A stretch of DNA of 64,000 bases from Bacteroidales bacterium (GCA_024398105.1 JAKSJP010000006.1:1-64000); one strand, 5' to 3'. Positions 8,871-18,726 are shown, numbered from the stretch's first letter. Program-made: numbers and translations. The notes: a model not told the origin generated them from the sequence alone.

Positions 8871-8900
8871 AAAAAGGAGTCCTGCCTTCTGACAGAACCC
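8871..8900 (-). terminator. Terminator after ribF, or greA leader attenuator
   Basis: On the minus strand GGGTTCTG (8900-8893) pairs with CAGGACTC (8884-8877), with two G-U pairs and an 8-nt loop, and is followed by a run of T (8875-8871). It is downstream of ribF, but also downstream of the greA -7 box. Confidence 0.6.
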
Positions 8901-8908
8901 TATGGATG

Positions 8909-8916
8909 CAAATATA
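8909..8916 (-). promoter_or_regulatory. -7 box of greA
   Basis: TATATTTG on the minus strand, between the ribF stop codon and the hairpin. No convincing -33 TTTG was seen. Confidence 0.5.
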
Positions 8917-8929
8917 TAAAAATCTTTCT

Positions 8930-9805
8930 TTATTTCCTCGCCTCTTCCCTGTCTTTCTTAAGTTGCTCCTTCAACTCCCCGAGGTCAGTGAAACGTATCT
9001 CGTCCCTGATCTTGCGAAGGAATGTGATACGCATGTCAAGACCATATATATACTCATCGAAGTTGAAGATATTCGTCTCGATGCTTACCGAGCTGGTGTT
9101 GCTGACGGTAGGTCTGTTGCCTATGTTGCACATTCCAAGGAACTTACTTCCAAGAGTCTCCACCTCGACCTTGTAGACGCCATTGGCTGGAAGAAGTTTC
9201 AGAGGTTCATATAGCTGCATGTTCGCCGTCGGGAATCCTATGGTCCGTCCGAGCTGGTTGCCGGCGACCACGACACCATGGATATTGTAGCCGTAGCCCA
9301 GCATCCTGGCCGCATCCCCTACATTTCCTTCAGAAAGCAGCCTGCGTATCTGCGTCGAGCTGATCACAGTTCCTTCAGGGACGGAGACGCTGTCGGTCCT
9401 GATGACATCCAGGCCCACAGATTCCGCGATTTTCTGGATTTCGTCAGGAGAAGCAGGATTCCTGCCCATCCTGTTGTCATAGCCCAGAAGGATGGCTGTG
9501 CCCCCAAGCCTCTCCTTTATCACATCGCGCAGATACTGCTCGGTGCTGAGCTGGGAGAATTCCTTGGTGAAGCCTATCACCTCGACATGGTCTACGCCAA
9601 GCGAGGCGAGCAGCGCCTTCTTCTCTTCGAGTGATGTGAGGAGCCTGAGGTTCCTGGCTCCATCCTGCAGCACGTTGCGAGGGTGGGGCCAGAAAGTCAC
9701 TACCATGCTCTCTTCCCCACGCTCACGCGCTGCCTCGACAAGTCGGGCAATAACAAAACGGTGCCCGAGATGGACACCGTCGAAAAATCCGGTTGCTACA
9801 ACCAT
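8930..9805 (-). CDS. ribF: Bifunctional riboflavin kinase / FMN adenylyltransferase
   Basis: RibF phosphorylates riboflavin to FMN and adenylates FMN to FAD. The N-terminal nucleotidyltransferase domain has GFFDGVHLGHR (about 6-16) and SSTQIRRLLSEG. The C-terminal kinase domain has GRTIGFPTANM and NGVYKVEV. The start at 9805 is only five residues before the first motif, shorter than usual, and overlaps the glycogen fusion gene by 10 nt, so translation coupling is likely. It closes a run of carbohydrate genes with no evident metabolic link. Confidence 0.96.
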   Translation of the reverse strand: MVVATGFFDGVHLGHRFVIARLVEAARERGEESMVVTFWPHPRNVLQDGARNLRLLTSLEEKKALLASLGVDHVEVIGFTKEFSQLSTEQYLRDVIKERLGGTAILLGYDNRMGRNPASPDEIQKIAESVGLDVIRTDSVSVPEGTVISSTQIRRLLSEGNVGDAARMLGYGYNIHGVVVAGNQLGRTIGFPTANMQLYEPLKLLPANGVYKVEVETLGSKFLGMCNIGNRPTVSNTSSVSIETNIFNFDEYIYGLDMRITFLRKIRDEIRFTDLGELKEQLKKDREEARK

Positions 9806-12800
9806 CTTACGAGTCCGAAGTCCTGCCTGTGTGGCAGCATAGGATTCTGTGCGAAGATTCTTGTCGCCACCTGGTACATACCGGTCTTCTCAGGAAGTAT
9901 CTCGGTCTGATATGTCGCAACGCCATCCTCGAATGAAACGCACTTGAACTCACTCTTTGCCTGGATATGGAGCTTACCCTTCTTGTCATATGTACAGAAG
10001 AGCATCTCTACACCGATATCCTCAGGCTTGAGCTCTGCAAGATTGATCTTCACCTCGCTCTGGAGACCACGCGATGGTGAGAGGTTGTATGTATCCTCAG
10101 GCTGGGTGTATGAGAGTACGCTGATGTTGTTCCACTGTGCGCGTACCTGCTCCTTCCACTGAGCGATCTCCTTAGCCTCCTTGTAGTTGTCAGCTGAGAT
10201 CTTCGCAGTTCTCTCTGCCTGTGGATCGTAGTACTGGTTCACATAGTCTGTGAGCATGCGGTTTGTGGTGAAGTTGCATGCAACCTGAGCGATTGTGTTC
10301 TTCACGTAGCTTACCCACTCTGCTGAGATACCGGTCTTCCTGTCGACTGCATAGTATGCAGGTGCGATCTCGCTCTCGATGGTAGCGTAGATTGTAGCTG
10401 AGTCGAGCTCGTTCTGGTGTCCCTGGTCGTCGTAGGTCCTCTCCTGTGGAAGCATCCAGCCAGCACCTGGCTTGTAGCCCTCTACCCACCATCCGTCAAG
10501 GACAGAGAAATGCATTACACCGTTCATGGAAGCCTTCTCACCTGAAGTACCTGAAGCCTCCTGAGGACGTGTAGGGTTGTTGAGCCATACATCGACGCCC
10601 TGTACGAGACGCTTGGCGACTGTGATGTCGTAGCCTGGTACGAAGACGATCTTGCCGATGAACCTAGGCTGCTTTGAGATCTCCACGATCTGTCTGATGA
10701 GATCCTGGCCTGCGCCGTCAGCAGGATGTGCCTTACCTGCGAAGATGAACTGTACAGGCATTGTAGGGTTGTTGACGATCTTGTCGAGTCTCTCAAGGTC
10801 GCTGAAGAGGAGTGTAGCTCTCTTGTATGTCGCGAAACGACGTGCGAAACCGATGGTGAGGACGTCATCGCGGAGAGTCTCCTTGATCTTTACGACCTGT
10901 GCAGGTGAATAGTGGCCGGCTACAGATGTGTCTGAAAGTCTCTCCTTGACAGTCTTGATAAGGTCTGCCTTGAGCACCTTCCTTACATCCCATACCTCCT
11001 CGTCAGAGATATTGTAGATGCCCTCGAAGCACTTGAGGTCATAGTGGTGAGTCTTGAACTCATCGCCGAACACGCGTGCGTGTACTGCCTTCCACTCCTT
11101 GGCGCACCATGTAGGATAGTGTACACCGTTGGTGACATAGCTTACGTGGAGCTCCTCAGGGAGATATCCCTTATACATGTCAGCGAAGATTTCCTGGCTT
11201 ACGAGGCCGTGGAGCATTGATACGCCGTTCACGTTCTGTGAGATGTTGGCAGCGAGCTTTGACATAGAGAACTTCTCGTTATAGTCGTAGCCGTTGAGCT
11301 TGCCGAGGCCCATCATGGTCTCCCAGCTGATGTTGAGAGCCTGTGGGAAGTGGCCGATGTATGAACGGAGCATAGGCTCGTCGAATGCATCGTGGCCTGC
11401 AGGTACAGGAGTGTGGGTTGTGAAGAGTGATGAAGCTCTTACGACCTCGAGTGCCTCATTGTAGCTGAGGTTCTCGTTCTGTACGTACTCACGGAGTCTC
11501 TCAAGACCAGTGAATGCTGCATGACCCTCGTTGCAGTGATAGATCTGAGGGTTGAGACCGAGCTTGCGGAGAGCGCGTACACCACCGATACCGAGGAGGA
11601 TCTCCTGCTTGAGACGGTTCTCCCAGTTGCCACCATAGAGGTGGAATGTGATCTCGCGGTCCTGTGGGCCGTTTGCCTCATAGTCTGTATCGAGAAGGTA
11701 GAGGTCTGTACGGCCTACTGCTGTCTTCCAGATACGTGCTGTGACTGTCCTGCCAGGGAAATCCACTGAAACTGTAAGCCAGTTGCCCTGCTCGTCCATC
11801 ACAGGCTCTGAAGGGATCTTGAGGAAGTCCTGTGGATCGTACTTTGCCTCCTGCGCGCCCTGTGCGGTAAGAACCTGGTTGAAGTAACCATATCTATAGA
11901 GGAAACCTACAGCGCAGAGGTTTACGTTCATGTCAGATGTCTCCTTGAGGTAGTCACCTGCGAGGATACCGAGACCGCCTGAATAGATCTTGAGCGATGT
12001 GTCAAGACCGTACTCCATACAGAAGTATGCGATGGATGGATCCTTTCTTTCGGCCTTCGCGGCCATGTACTCGTCAAATTCTGTTGCTACTTCCTTGAGC
12101 TCTGCGAGGAACTCCGCGTCCTTTGCGAGCTGGTTGAAACGCTTGATGCTGACCTTGTCGAGCACTGCCATAGGGTTATGGCTTGAAGTGTGCCAGATCT
12201 CAGGGTCAATCTTCTTGAAGAGGGCCTTTGCCTTCTCGTTCCAGCACCACCAGAGATTCTTTGAGAGGCTTTCAAGACTTGAAAGCTCAGTTGGAAGGTG
12301 ACGTGTCACCATGACACTCTTCCAGTTCGGTGAGTTGATTTCGATTCTGTTGTCCATTGTTTCGTTGATTTGCCTGTAGCCGTCCTTGAGGTCAGCGACC
12401 TTGGAAAGGGCTAAGGTATATGCTTTATTATAATATTCGATCATGTTGTCCCACAGGGCGATGGAAGCCACTTCCCTCGCATTCTCCATGTACAACTTCA
12501 TTCCAGCCTCGTCCAAAGAAGCAATCTCTCTGATGCGGGCGTTCACACTACTTACTACATCCCAATAGTTGGAATCATTTCTGTCTGCCACGGTGATGCC
12601 CGGATGCGCTTTCTCGCCGTAGAAATCCTTCACCCACAGGCCGAATCCGGCAAGAGTCGTGGTGTATGTAGGAATCCTGAAGGCAAGAGCCTCAAGCGGG
12701 GTATATCCCCATGGTTCATAATATGACGGGAACAATGCAAGGTCAAGACCGATAAGGAGGTCATAGTACTTCACATTGAAGATACCGTCGTTTCCATTGA

Positions 12801-14028
12801 GGTATGAAGGAACGAAATAGACCTTGATGCGGGAGTTCTCGGAGTTGTTGAGTCCGAGCTCGGCGAAACGCCTTGAGATACGGTCCCACTCAGGGTTCAT
12901 CAGGTCATGGGTGACCTGCGTCACATAATTTTCGTTTCTGTTCTCTTCCAGTTTTGCCTTGAGGGCCTTGTCAGGTCCGTTGTGGCCTCCTGGAATCATG
13001 ATGAATGCATGGATCTCCCTACCGTTGTAGTCTTCGCTCTTCATCTGGCCGAGAGCCTCGATGAATACGTCGATTCCTTTGTTACGGTACTCATATCGTC
13101 CTCCGATGCCGATCATGACAGCATCCTCTGCGACCGGATATCCGTTCATCGCGGCAGCTACCTTCGAGAGGAGATGCTTCGCAGCAGCCCTCTTCTGCAG
13201 GTACTCCTCGTCTGTCGATGGGGTGAAACTGTTCTCGAATCCATTAGGGGTCACGATATCCACTTTCCTGAGAAGCTGACCGCACTCCTTGGCCGTGATG
13301 TCGCTCACCGTAGTGAACACATCGGCCTGGATCGCAGCTGTCTTCTCGAGCGAATGCATCGATGTGACGCAGAAGCGGCGTGCCATCTCATCTCCATTGT
13401 ATGTAGGCATAGGATCATACAAAGGGAGGTTGTTTCCGGCAATGCAGCGTCCCGACACGGTCGCATGGGTAGTGAAAGCGGTAGCGACAGGGAGCCTTCT
13501 CTGTTTCAGGTAGAGCACACCGGCACCTGTCTGCCACTCATGGAACTGTGCCACGACGTTCTTCTTTGCGCTGATATTGTGTCTGTAGAAGCTCTCGATC
13601 ACCATACCGGCAGCGTAGCCGAACACCGTATTCTCCTTATAGTCCCAATTTCCCTGCATGGAATCTACACCGAAGCTTGTCCAGAGGCTCGCGAGGATGT
13701 CATCCACCTTGGGGAGAAGGTGCTTATAGCCTACGAGTATGGCTATCGGGCTGCCCGGAATGTTCCAGCGTCCGATCCTCATCTTCAGGCCTTCCTTCTC
13801 CGCAGCATCCTTCCATCCATTGAAGAGAGACTTGTCTTCAGTGAAGTCAGGATTGGCGGAAGGGTCCACCCACACATCAGGTCCGAGGAGGATGTGACGT
13901 TCCCCCATCTGTGCCTTGATGTTCAAAGCCTTGGTAGCGACAACGGTATAGATGCCGCCCATCTTATTGCAAACTTCCCAGCTTACCTCAAAGAGGTAGT
14001 CTGGGAGGATTGTTTCAGGTTTTGTCAT
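9796..14028 (-). CDS. Fused glycogen synthase (GT3-like) and alpha-glucan phosphorylase (GT35)
   Basis: One 1410-residue chain joins two opposed activities. Residues 1 to about 560 form a eukaryote-like (GT3) glycogen synthase, seen in SWEVCNKMGGIYTVVATKA near the start, HEWQTGAG, and SYYEPWGYTPLEAL in the C-terminal half. Residues about 570-1410 form an alpha-glucan phosphorylase of the short type: NLWWCWN, FCMEYGLD, the PLP-site region EASGTSGEKASMNGVM with the candidate PLP lysine near residue 1165, and FVPGYDITVAKRL. No frameshift or internal stop separates the halves. It starts directly after the GH57 stop codon (no gap) and overlaps ribF. Synthesis and phosphorolysis of glycogen in one polypeptide suggests joint localisation on the granule; this is inference. 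Confidence 0.95.
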   Translation of the reverse strand: MTKPETILPDYLFEVSWEVCNKMGGIYTVVATKALNIKAQMGERHILLGPDVWVDPSANPDFTEDKSLFNGWKDAAEKEGLKMRIGRWNIPGSPIAILVGYKHLLPKVDDILASLWTSFGVDSMQGNWDYKENTVFGYAAGMVIESFYRHNISAKKNVVAQFHEWQTGAGVLYLKQRRLPVATAFTTHATVSGRCIAGNNLPLYDPMPTYNGDEMARRFCVTSMHSLEKTAAIQADVFTTVSDITAKECGQLLRKVDIVTPNGFENSFTPSTDEEYLQKRAAAKHLLSKVAAAMNGYPVAEDAVMIGIGGRYEYRNKGIDVFIEALGQMKSEDYNGREIHAFIMIPGGHNGPDKALKAKLEENRNENYVTQVTHDLMNPEWDRISRRFAELGLNNSENSRIKVYFVPSYLNGNDGIFNVKYYDLLIGLDLALFPSYYEPWGYTPLEALAFRIPTYTTTLAGFGLWVKDFYGEKAHPGITVADRNDSNYWDVVSSVNARIREIASLDEAGMKLYMENAREVASIALWDNMIEYYNKAYTLALSKVADLKDGYRQINETMDNRIEINSPNWKSVMVTRHLPTELSSLESLSKNLWWCWNEKAKALFKKIDPEIWHTSSHNPMAVLDKVSIKRFNQLAKDAEFLAELKEVATEFDEYMAAKAERKDPSIAYFCMEYGLDTSLKIYSGGLGILAGDYLKETSDMNVNLCAVGFLYRYGYFNQVLTAQGAQEAKYDPQDFLKIPSEPVMDEQGNWLTVSVDFPGRTVTARIWKTAVGRTDLYLLDTDYEANGPQDREITFHLYGGNWENRLKQEILLGIGGVRALRKLGLNPQIYHCNEGHAAFTGLERLREYVQNENLSYNEALEVVRASSLFTTHTPVPAGHDAFDEPMLRSYIGHFPQALNISWETMMGLGKLNGYDYNEKFSMSKLAANISQNVNGVSMLHGLVSQEIFADMYKGYLPEELHVSYVTNGVHYPTWCAKEWKAVHARVFGDEFKTHHYDLKCFEGIYNISDEEVWDVRKVLKADLIKTVKERLSDTSVAGHYSPAQVVKIKETLRDDVLTIGFARRFATYKRATLLFSDLERLDKIVNNPTMPVQFIFAGKAHPADGAGQDLIRQIVEISKQPRFIGKIVFVPGYDITVAKRLVQGVDVWLNNPTRPQEASGTSGEKASMNGVMHFSVLDGWWVEGYKPGAGWMLPQERTYDDQGHQNELDSATIYATIESEIAPAYYAVDRKTGISAEWVSYVKNTIAQVACNFTTNRMLTDYVNQYYDPQAERTAKISADNYKEAKEIAQWKEQVRAQWNNISVLSYTQPEDTYNLSPSRGLQSEVKINLAELKPEDIGVEMLFCTYDKKGKLHIQAKSEFKCVSFEDGVATYQTEILPEKTGMYQVATRIFAQNPMLPHRQDFGLVRWL

Positions 14029-15447
14029 TTACTTTGTCTTAGTCTTCGCAGCTGTCTTCTTTACAGCCTTCTTCTCGGCCTTCTCGGCTTTTTTCTCGAC
14101 CTTCTCAGCCTTCTTCTCAGCTTTCACGGCCTTCTTTGCAGTCTTCTTCTCTGCCTTCTTGGCTGCAGCCTCGAGAATAGATGCCCTTACAGGAACCTTT
14201 ACGATCTTCTTTGCAGCCTTCGGATTCTCGTCCTTTGCCGCAGGAGCGACAGCGTTGTCCCTGATCGACATAGCATCGTTGATTCTGATGATGAAGTCGC
14301 TGAGAACGTTCATATAGTTGATGAACGCCTCGTATGGGTTGTCATAAGGGTTGAAATATTTATGTACCTCGCCGTCTGAGAAGAACTTGGTGCACATATA
14401 ATAGAAGTGGTCACTCTGCTGGAGGAGACCGAAGTCTGCCCAGAGGTCCTCATCGTCGAGGATAGAGAGCTTCTCGTACTGCGCATAGAGCTTGTTGTAG
14501 GCGTCCTGCTGGAGCTCGTTTCCGAGCCATGCGGTAAGGTCACGCTCCTCGTCTGCCCATGAGATTGTCTCAGGGACATCGATCGCACCGATTGACTTGT
14601 GTCTCTTTGCGACCTCCGCTGGAGTAGCGAACTCGAATGTACCGTCTGCAGCTACTGCCTTTGGAAGGTAGCTCATGAAGTCGAAGATACCTGTAGATGC
14701 AGGTGTATGCTCTCCGAATGTCTCGTAGTCCATGAAAAGATTGATCACGTCGCCGCCTTCTTCAACTGACTTCTTCATCCACTCTACATAGCTCTCAGCT
14801 GTGAGGTTGTTTCCCTGGAAACGGAAAGCGATGTCGTCGCTGAGGTTGTAGTTGCGCATGAGTACCTTGAGCTTTGAAGCGCCCTCGCATGAGTATACAT
14901 AGTTAGGGCTTCTCCAACCCATGATGTGTCTTGCACCCTCTGTAAGGATAGTATGGTATCCGAGGTCAGCCACCAGCTTGCCGACAGCGTTCGAGTAGAT
15001 GAGCTCAGTGTTTCTGAACGAGGTCGGTGTCACGCCGAAGTGTGACTCGATCGAAGCCTTGTGACGTCCTACCTGATGCTTGAACTCCGTAGGGTTCGCA
15101 AGAGCTGAGAGTGAGTGGTAATGGGTTTCGCTGAGGAACTCCACACAACCGGTCTTCGCGAGCTCGCGGAAGCTGTCGATGATCTCCGGAGCGTAACGGT
15201 CGAACTGGTCGATCGCAACACCTGAGATCGAGAAAGCGACCTTGAACTGGCCGTTGCTTTCCTTGATGGCCTTGAGGAGTGTCTCGTTCATCGGGAGATA
15301 GCACTTCTGGGCAACTCTCTTGAGAATTGTACGGTTAGCGAAGTCGTCGTAGTAGTGGGCATCCTTGCCCATATCGAAGAATCTATACAATCTCAATCTG
15401 ATAGGCTGATGAACCTGGAAATAAAGACATATTGATTTCTTAGCCAT
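14029..15447 (-). CDS. GH57 glycoside hydrolase with Lys/Ala-rich tail
   Basis: Residues 1 to about 400 form a GH57 (beta/alpha)7 domain: CLYFQVHQPIRLR at the start, SETHYHSL, nucleophile Glu in SFRNTELIYS (about 155) and acid Asp in MDYETFGEH (about 245). GH57 enzymes include alpha-amylases and 4-alpha-glucanotransferases. From about residue 405 to the end (472) the chain is almost only Lys, Ala, Glu, Val and Thr in AEKK/AVKK repeats, like a histone H1 tail, and absent from typical GH57 proteins. It is next to a GT4 transferase and a debranching enzyme, a neighbourhood known from Bacteroides glycogen loci. Maltooligosaccharide processing is likely. Confidence 0.93.
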   Translation of the reverse strand: MAKKSICLYFQVHQPIRLRLYRFFDMGKDAHYYDDFANRTILKRVAQKCYLPMNETLLKAIKESNGQFKVAFSISGVAIDQFDRYAPEIIDSFRELAKTGCVEFLSETHYHSLSALANPTEFKHQVGRHKASIESHFGVTPTSFRNTELIYSNAVGKLVADLGYHTILTEGARHIMGWRSPNYVYSCEGASKLKVLMRNYNLSDDIAFRFQGNNLTAESYVEWMKKSVEEGGDVINLFMDYETFGEHTPASTGIFDFMSYLPKAVAADGTFEFATPAEVAKRHKSIGAIDVPETISWADEERDLTAWLGNELQQDAYNKLYAQYEKLSILDDEDLWADFGLLQQSDHFYYMCTKFFSDGEVHKYFNPYDNPYEAFINYMNVLSDFIIRINDAMSIRDNAVAPAAKDENPKAAKKIVKVPVRASILEAAAKKAEKKTAKKAVKAEKKAEKVEKKAEKAEKKAVKKTAAKTKTK

Positions 15448-15451
15448 AATT

Positions 15452-16747
15452 TTACTTGCTGATTACTGATTCGTAAATAGTTTTCATCTTTGCTGCAGCG
15501 TTGTTCCACTTCAGCGCATTGACCTCGTCATAGCCCTGCTTTGCTGCAAAGCTTGCGAGTGCCGGGTATGAGAGGAGGGCGTAGATCTGATCCGCCATCG
15601 CATCAACATCCCAGAAATCCACCTTGAAGGCATACTTGAGGACCTCAGCGGCACCTGACTGCTTAGAGATCACTGAAGGCACGTTGGTACGCATAGCCTC
15701 GAGTGGAGAGATACCGAAAGGTTCAGATACTGAAGGCATCACATACACATCTGAGAGTGCGAACATCTTCTGCACCTCTGCTCCACGGAGGAAGCCTGTG
15801 AAATGGAACCTGTCAGAGATACCGAGCCTTGCGACGTGTCTGATGGACCTGTTCATCATGTCACCGCTGCCGGCCATGACGAAACGTACGTTCTTTGTCC
15901 TCTTGAGGACCTTGGCAGCAGCCTCGACGAAATACTCAGGACCCTTCTGGAAGGTGATACGTCCGAGGAATGTGACGATCTTGTCCTGGACTCCTCTCTC
16001 GACTACCATGTTGTCACGGCCGCTGAAGTCAACGGCGTTGTGGACAGTGACCACCTTCGCAGGATCGATGCCATACTTGGTGATGACGATATTCCTGGTG
16101 AGGTCGGATACCGCCATGATCTTGTCTGCGGCCTCCATGCCTCTCTTCTCGATGGCGAATACGCGGGTATCGATCATCTTCTCGTTACCACGGTCGAACG
16201 AGGTAGCATGGACATGGATGACGAGCGGCTTGCCGGTCATCTCCTTCGCAGCGATTCCTGCAGGATAGGTGAGCCAGTCATGGGCATGGATGAGATCGAA
16301 CTCGTCCTTGTGCTGCATGGCGATGGTACCGCCGACCATGGCATAGCGTGCGACCTCTTCCATGAGGTTCGAGCCGTATTTGCCTGAGAACTTATACTTC
16401 TGACCATACTGGATCCTGAAATCCTTGGTCTGACGCTTTCTTTCTTCCTCTACCTGTGTGTGGAACTCGACAGGGTCCATGTAAGGAACCATGTTCGTAC
16501 CCACATGGAGGAACTGGATCTTGTCGAGGAAATTGTGGACATCCACTTCCTCGCCGTATGTTACGGGAACGTCGCTGGCGTTGATGATAGTCGTCGAGCT
16601 CTGGTCCTCATCTCCTGAGGCAGAAGGCATGACGAAGAGTGTCTCAACTCCATTGGCTGCGAGGCCGTTGACGATTCCCTGGCAAGCGGTACCGAGACCA
16701 CCTGCGATATGAGGAGGGAACTCCCAACCGAACATCAATACTTTCAT
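15452..16747 (-). CDS. GT4-family glycosyltransferase of the glycogen cluster
   Basis: The 431-residue protein has the two Rossmann halves of a GT-B enzyme: KVLMFGWEFPPHIAGGLG at the start, LIHAHDWLTYPAG in the middle, and the donor-binding GRITFQKGPEYFVEAA and SEPFGISPLEAMR in the C-terminal half. It resembles starch/glycogen synthases and the GT4 members placed beside GH57 in Bacteroides. It could make maltooligosaccharide primers, or maltose-1-phosphate-type intermediates as GlgM does. The acceptor cannot be read from sequence. Gaps to neighbours are 4 and 3 nt. Confidence 0.9.
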   Translation of the reverse strand: MKVLMFGWEFPPHIAGGLGTACQGIVNGLAANGVETLFVMPSASGDEDQSSTTIINASDVPVTYGEEVDVHNFLDKIQFLHVGTNMVPYMDPVEFHTQVEEERKRQTKDFRIQYGQKYKFSGKYGSNLMEEVARYAMVGGTIAMQHKDEFDLIHAHDWLTYPAGIAAKEMTGKPLVIHVHATSFDRGNEKMIDTRVFAIEKRGMEAADKIMAVSDLTRNIVITKYGIDPAKVVTVHNAVDFSGRDNMVVERGVQDKIVTFLGRITFQKGPEYFVEAAAKVLKRTKNVRFVMAGSGDMMNRSIRHVARLGISDRFHFTGFLRGAEVQKMFALSDVYVMPSVSEPFGISPLEAMRTNVPSVISKQSGAAEVLKYAFKVDFWDVDAMADQIYALLSYPALASFAAKQGYDEVNALKWNNAAAKMKTIYESVISK

Positions 16748-16750
16748 ACT

Positions 16751-18688
16751 CTATACCTCCCAATATTTTTCCATCTCATAACCGATGCCGAGCAGGCCAG
16801 CCACGCTGACTGCAGAAGAGATAGCTCCGTGTGGCTCGTGAGGTGGGTCGCCGTCATAAACTTCCGAGAATGCACCGACACCGTGCTTGTTGAGGTCGTC
16901 ATAGAAGCCTTCGACAAGCCACTCTGCCCTGTTGAGAGCAGCGCTTCCCTTCATGCGGAACCTGATGTCGATATAGAGATAGAGGAAGTATGGTCTTGCA
17001 CAGCCGTTGTGGTATGCAAGGTCTCTCTCTGTCTGCGAGCCTTCGTATACACCCTTGTAGAGCGGGTTGCGAGGCGAGAGCGAACGTACACCACGGCTTG
17101 TGAGAAGCTCATGGTGGATAGTGCTCATCATCGCCGCGAGCACATCGTCGTCGATTGCACGGTAAGGAACCCACGCTGCGAAGAGCTGGCTTGGACGGAC
17201 GTCCTTGTTCTGGCCGTTCACGCCGACATAGTCAGCAAGGCAGTTCTTCTCAGGACACCAGAATGTAGGCTGGAAGTTCTCGAGGCAGAGGTCACGCACT
17301 GGTGCCCACTTCCTCACGAACTCGCCTCTTGGCGAGCCATACTTGCTTTCCATCTCGATGGCGAAGCAGAGCATGTTGTACCAGAGTGCGTTGGTCTCTA
17401 CCTGGTAGCCTGCTCTCTCAGTCACAGGATTGCCGTTGACGTAGGCGTTCATCCACGAGAGCGCAACGCCGTCCATCTGTGCCCAGAGGAGTCCGTTAGG
17501 CTGGAGGGATACTTCCTTCCTGACGCTTGGACCGTAGCTTTCGATCACATCCTTGACAAGCTTGCCGTACTTTCTCCACACCTTGGCTGCATCTGCACCG
17601 AACTCGATGTACTTCTGGAGGATGTCAGCCAGACGGAGCGGAGCCTCGACCTGTGTGGTCCTGCGGTAGAATCTCTCCTCGTTGTCGGCGATGAGGTTGT
17701 CGAGGATCTCCTCGAACTCCTGCATGTTGCCGTCGGCATAGAGGGTAAGGCCTGGAAGAGCATACATGGTCTCTCTGAGAAGACCTGTGTAGAGCCATGA
17801 GAAACCGGCTGTGATCTGCTTCTTGCCATGGCGGTCACGCTTGAAGATGTCCGCGCAGTGTACGAGCTGGTCGTGGTAGTCCTCGATGATACCTGCCTTC
17901 TCGATGCTGTTGTCGAAGCTTCTCTTCATTCCGCCAGGAGCAACCTCGTTGACAGAAGCTGAGAAGATGACAGAATCGCCAGGCTTCATCTCTACTGAGA
18001 AGTGGCCTGGGACGAAGAGATCCTCCTTGCAGTCGAAACCGCGACGGAGCTCGTCAGAATAGGTTATGCCCTCGTACCACTGAGGGTCGCTTACGAATGA
18101 GGCTGCAGAAGTGTTGAGCTGGAGATTGAGGTCAGGGAAGCCCTGGTACATGTTGAAGGACACACCGTTGCGGATCTCCCTGTAGTCAGTATTTGCTTCA
18201 CCGTTCTTGTGTGTAAGGCTGTTGACGCTTCTGTAAGCGAGATACGGCTTGAGATGGAGCACAAGCTTTGAAGGAGCCTCGACAAGATGGAGCTTGATCA
18301 TCACCTGGTCCTTGTCCGGAACGAGGAGGATGGTCTTTCTGATGACAACTCCGCCGACCTTGTATGTGATTTCAGGAACCGGGTCGGCTTTGAAGTCCAC
18401 AATGTACTTGTGACCTCTTGGCTCATAGATCGTGTCGTAGCAATGGATACCGAGGTTGAACTGCTTCTGGTCGATGTAGATCGTCTCGTCGAGCGATGAG
18501 AGAAGCATGTACATGTCGGAGCCGAAATTGTCTACAGGCACGGCGAGGAGACCATGGTAGCGTCTTGTGTTGCAGGTCACTATGGAAGTGTTGCAATAGG
18601 CGCCGGTCTTGTTCGCAGAGATGATCTCTCTCTTGAGCGAATATGACAGGTTCACAAGTTCTGCCTTGTTGAATTTCAAAAACGCCAT
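16751..18688 (-). CDS. Glycogen debranching enzyme (amylo-alpha-1,6-glucosidase, GH133)
   Basis: The 645-residue protein has an N-terminal bacterial GDE_N domain (NTRRYHGLLAVPVDN near residue 45) and a C-terminal (alpha/alpha)6 barrel of the GDE_C type (TAGFSWLYTGLLRETMYALPG-like segment near residue 285; QTERDLAYHNGCARPY near 560). It removes alpha-1,6 branch stubs during glycogen breakdown. It sits between glgB and the GT4 gene, 38 nt after glgB. The pairing of brancher and debrancher supports a full glycogen cycle. Confidence 0.94.
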   Translation of the reverse strand: MAFLKFNKAELVNLSYSLKREIISANKTGAYCNTSIVTCNTRRYHGLLAVPVDNFGSDMYMLLSSLDETIYIDQKQFNLGIHCYDTIYEPRGHKYIVDFKADPVPEITYKVGGVVIRKTILLVPDKDQVMIKLHLVEAPSKLVLHLKPYLAYRSVNSLTHKNGEANTDYREIRNGVSFNMYQGFPDLNLQLNTSAASFVSDPQWYEGITYSDELRRGFDCKEDLFVPGHFSVEMKPGDSVIFSASVNEVAPGGMKRSFDNSIEKAGIIEDYHDQLVHCADIFKRDRHGKKQITAGFSWLYTGLLRETMYALPGLTLYADGNMQEFEEILDNLIADNEERFYRRTTQVEAPLRLADILQKYIEFGADAAKVWRKYGKLVKDVIESYGPSVRKEVSLQPNGLLWAQMDGVALSWMNAYVNGNPVTERAGYQVETNALWYNMLCFAIEMESKYGSPRGEFVRKWAPVRDLCLENFQPTFWCPEKNCLADYVGVNGQNKDVRPSQLFAAWVPYRAIDDDVLAAMMSTIHHELLTSRGVRSLSPRNPLYKGVYEGSQTERDLAYHNGCARPYFLYLYIDIRFRMKGSAALNRAEWLVEGFYDDLNKHGVGAFSEVYDGDPPHEPHGAISSAVSVAGLLGIGYEMEKYWEV

Positions 18689-18726
18689 ATATAAAACTTT
18701 ATAATTTATAATCGTCCAACAACAAA

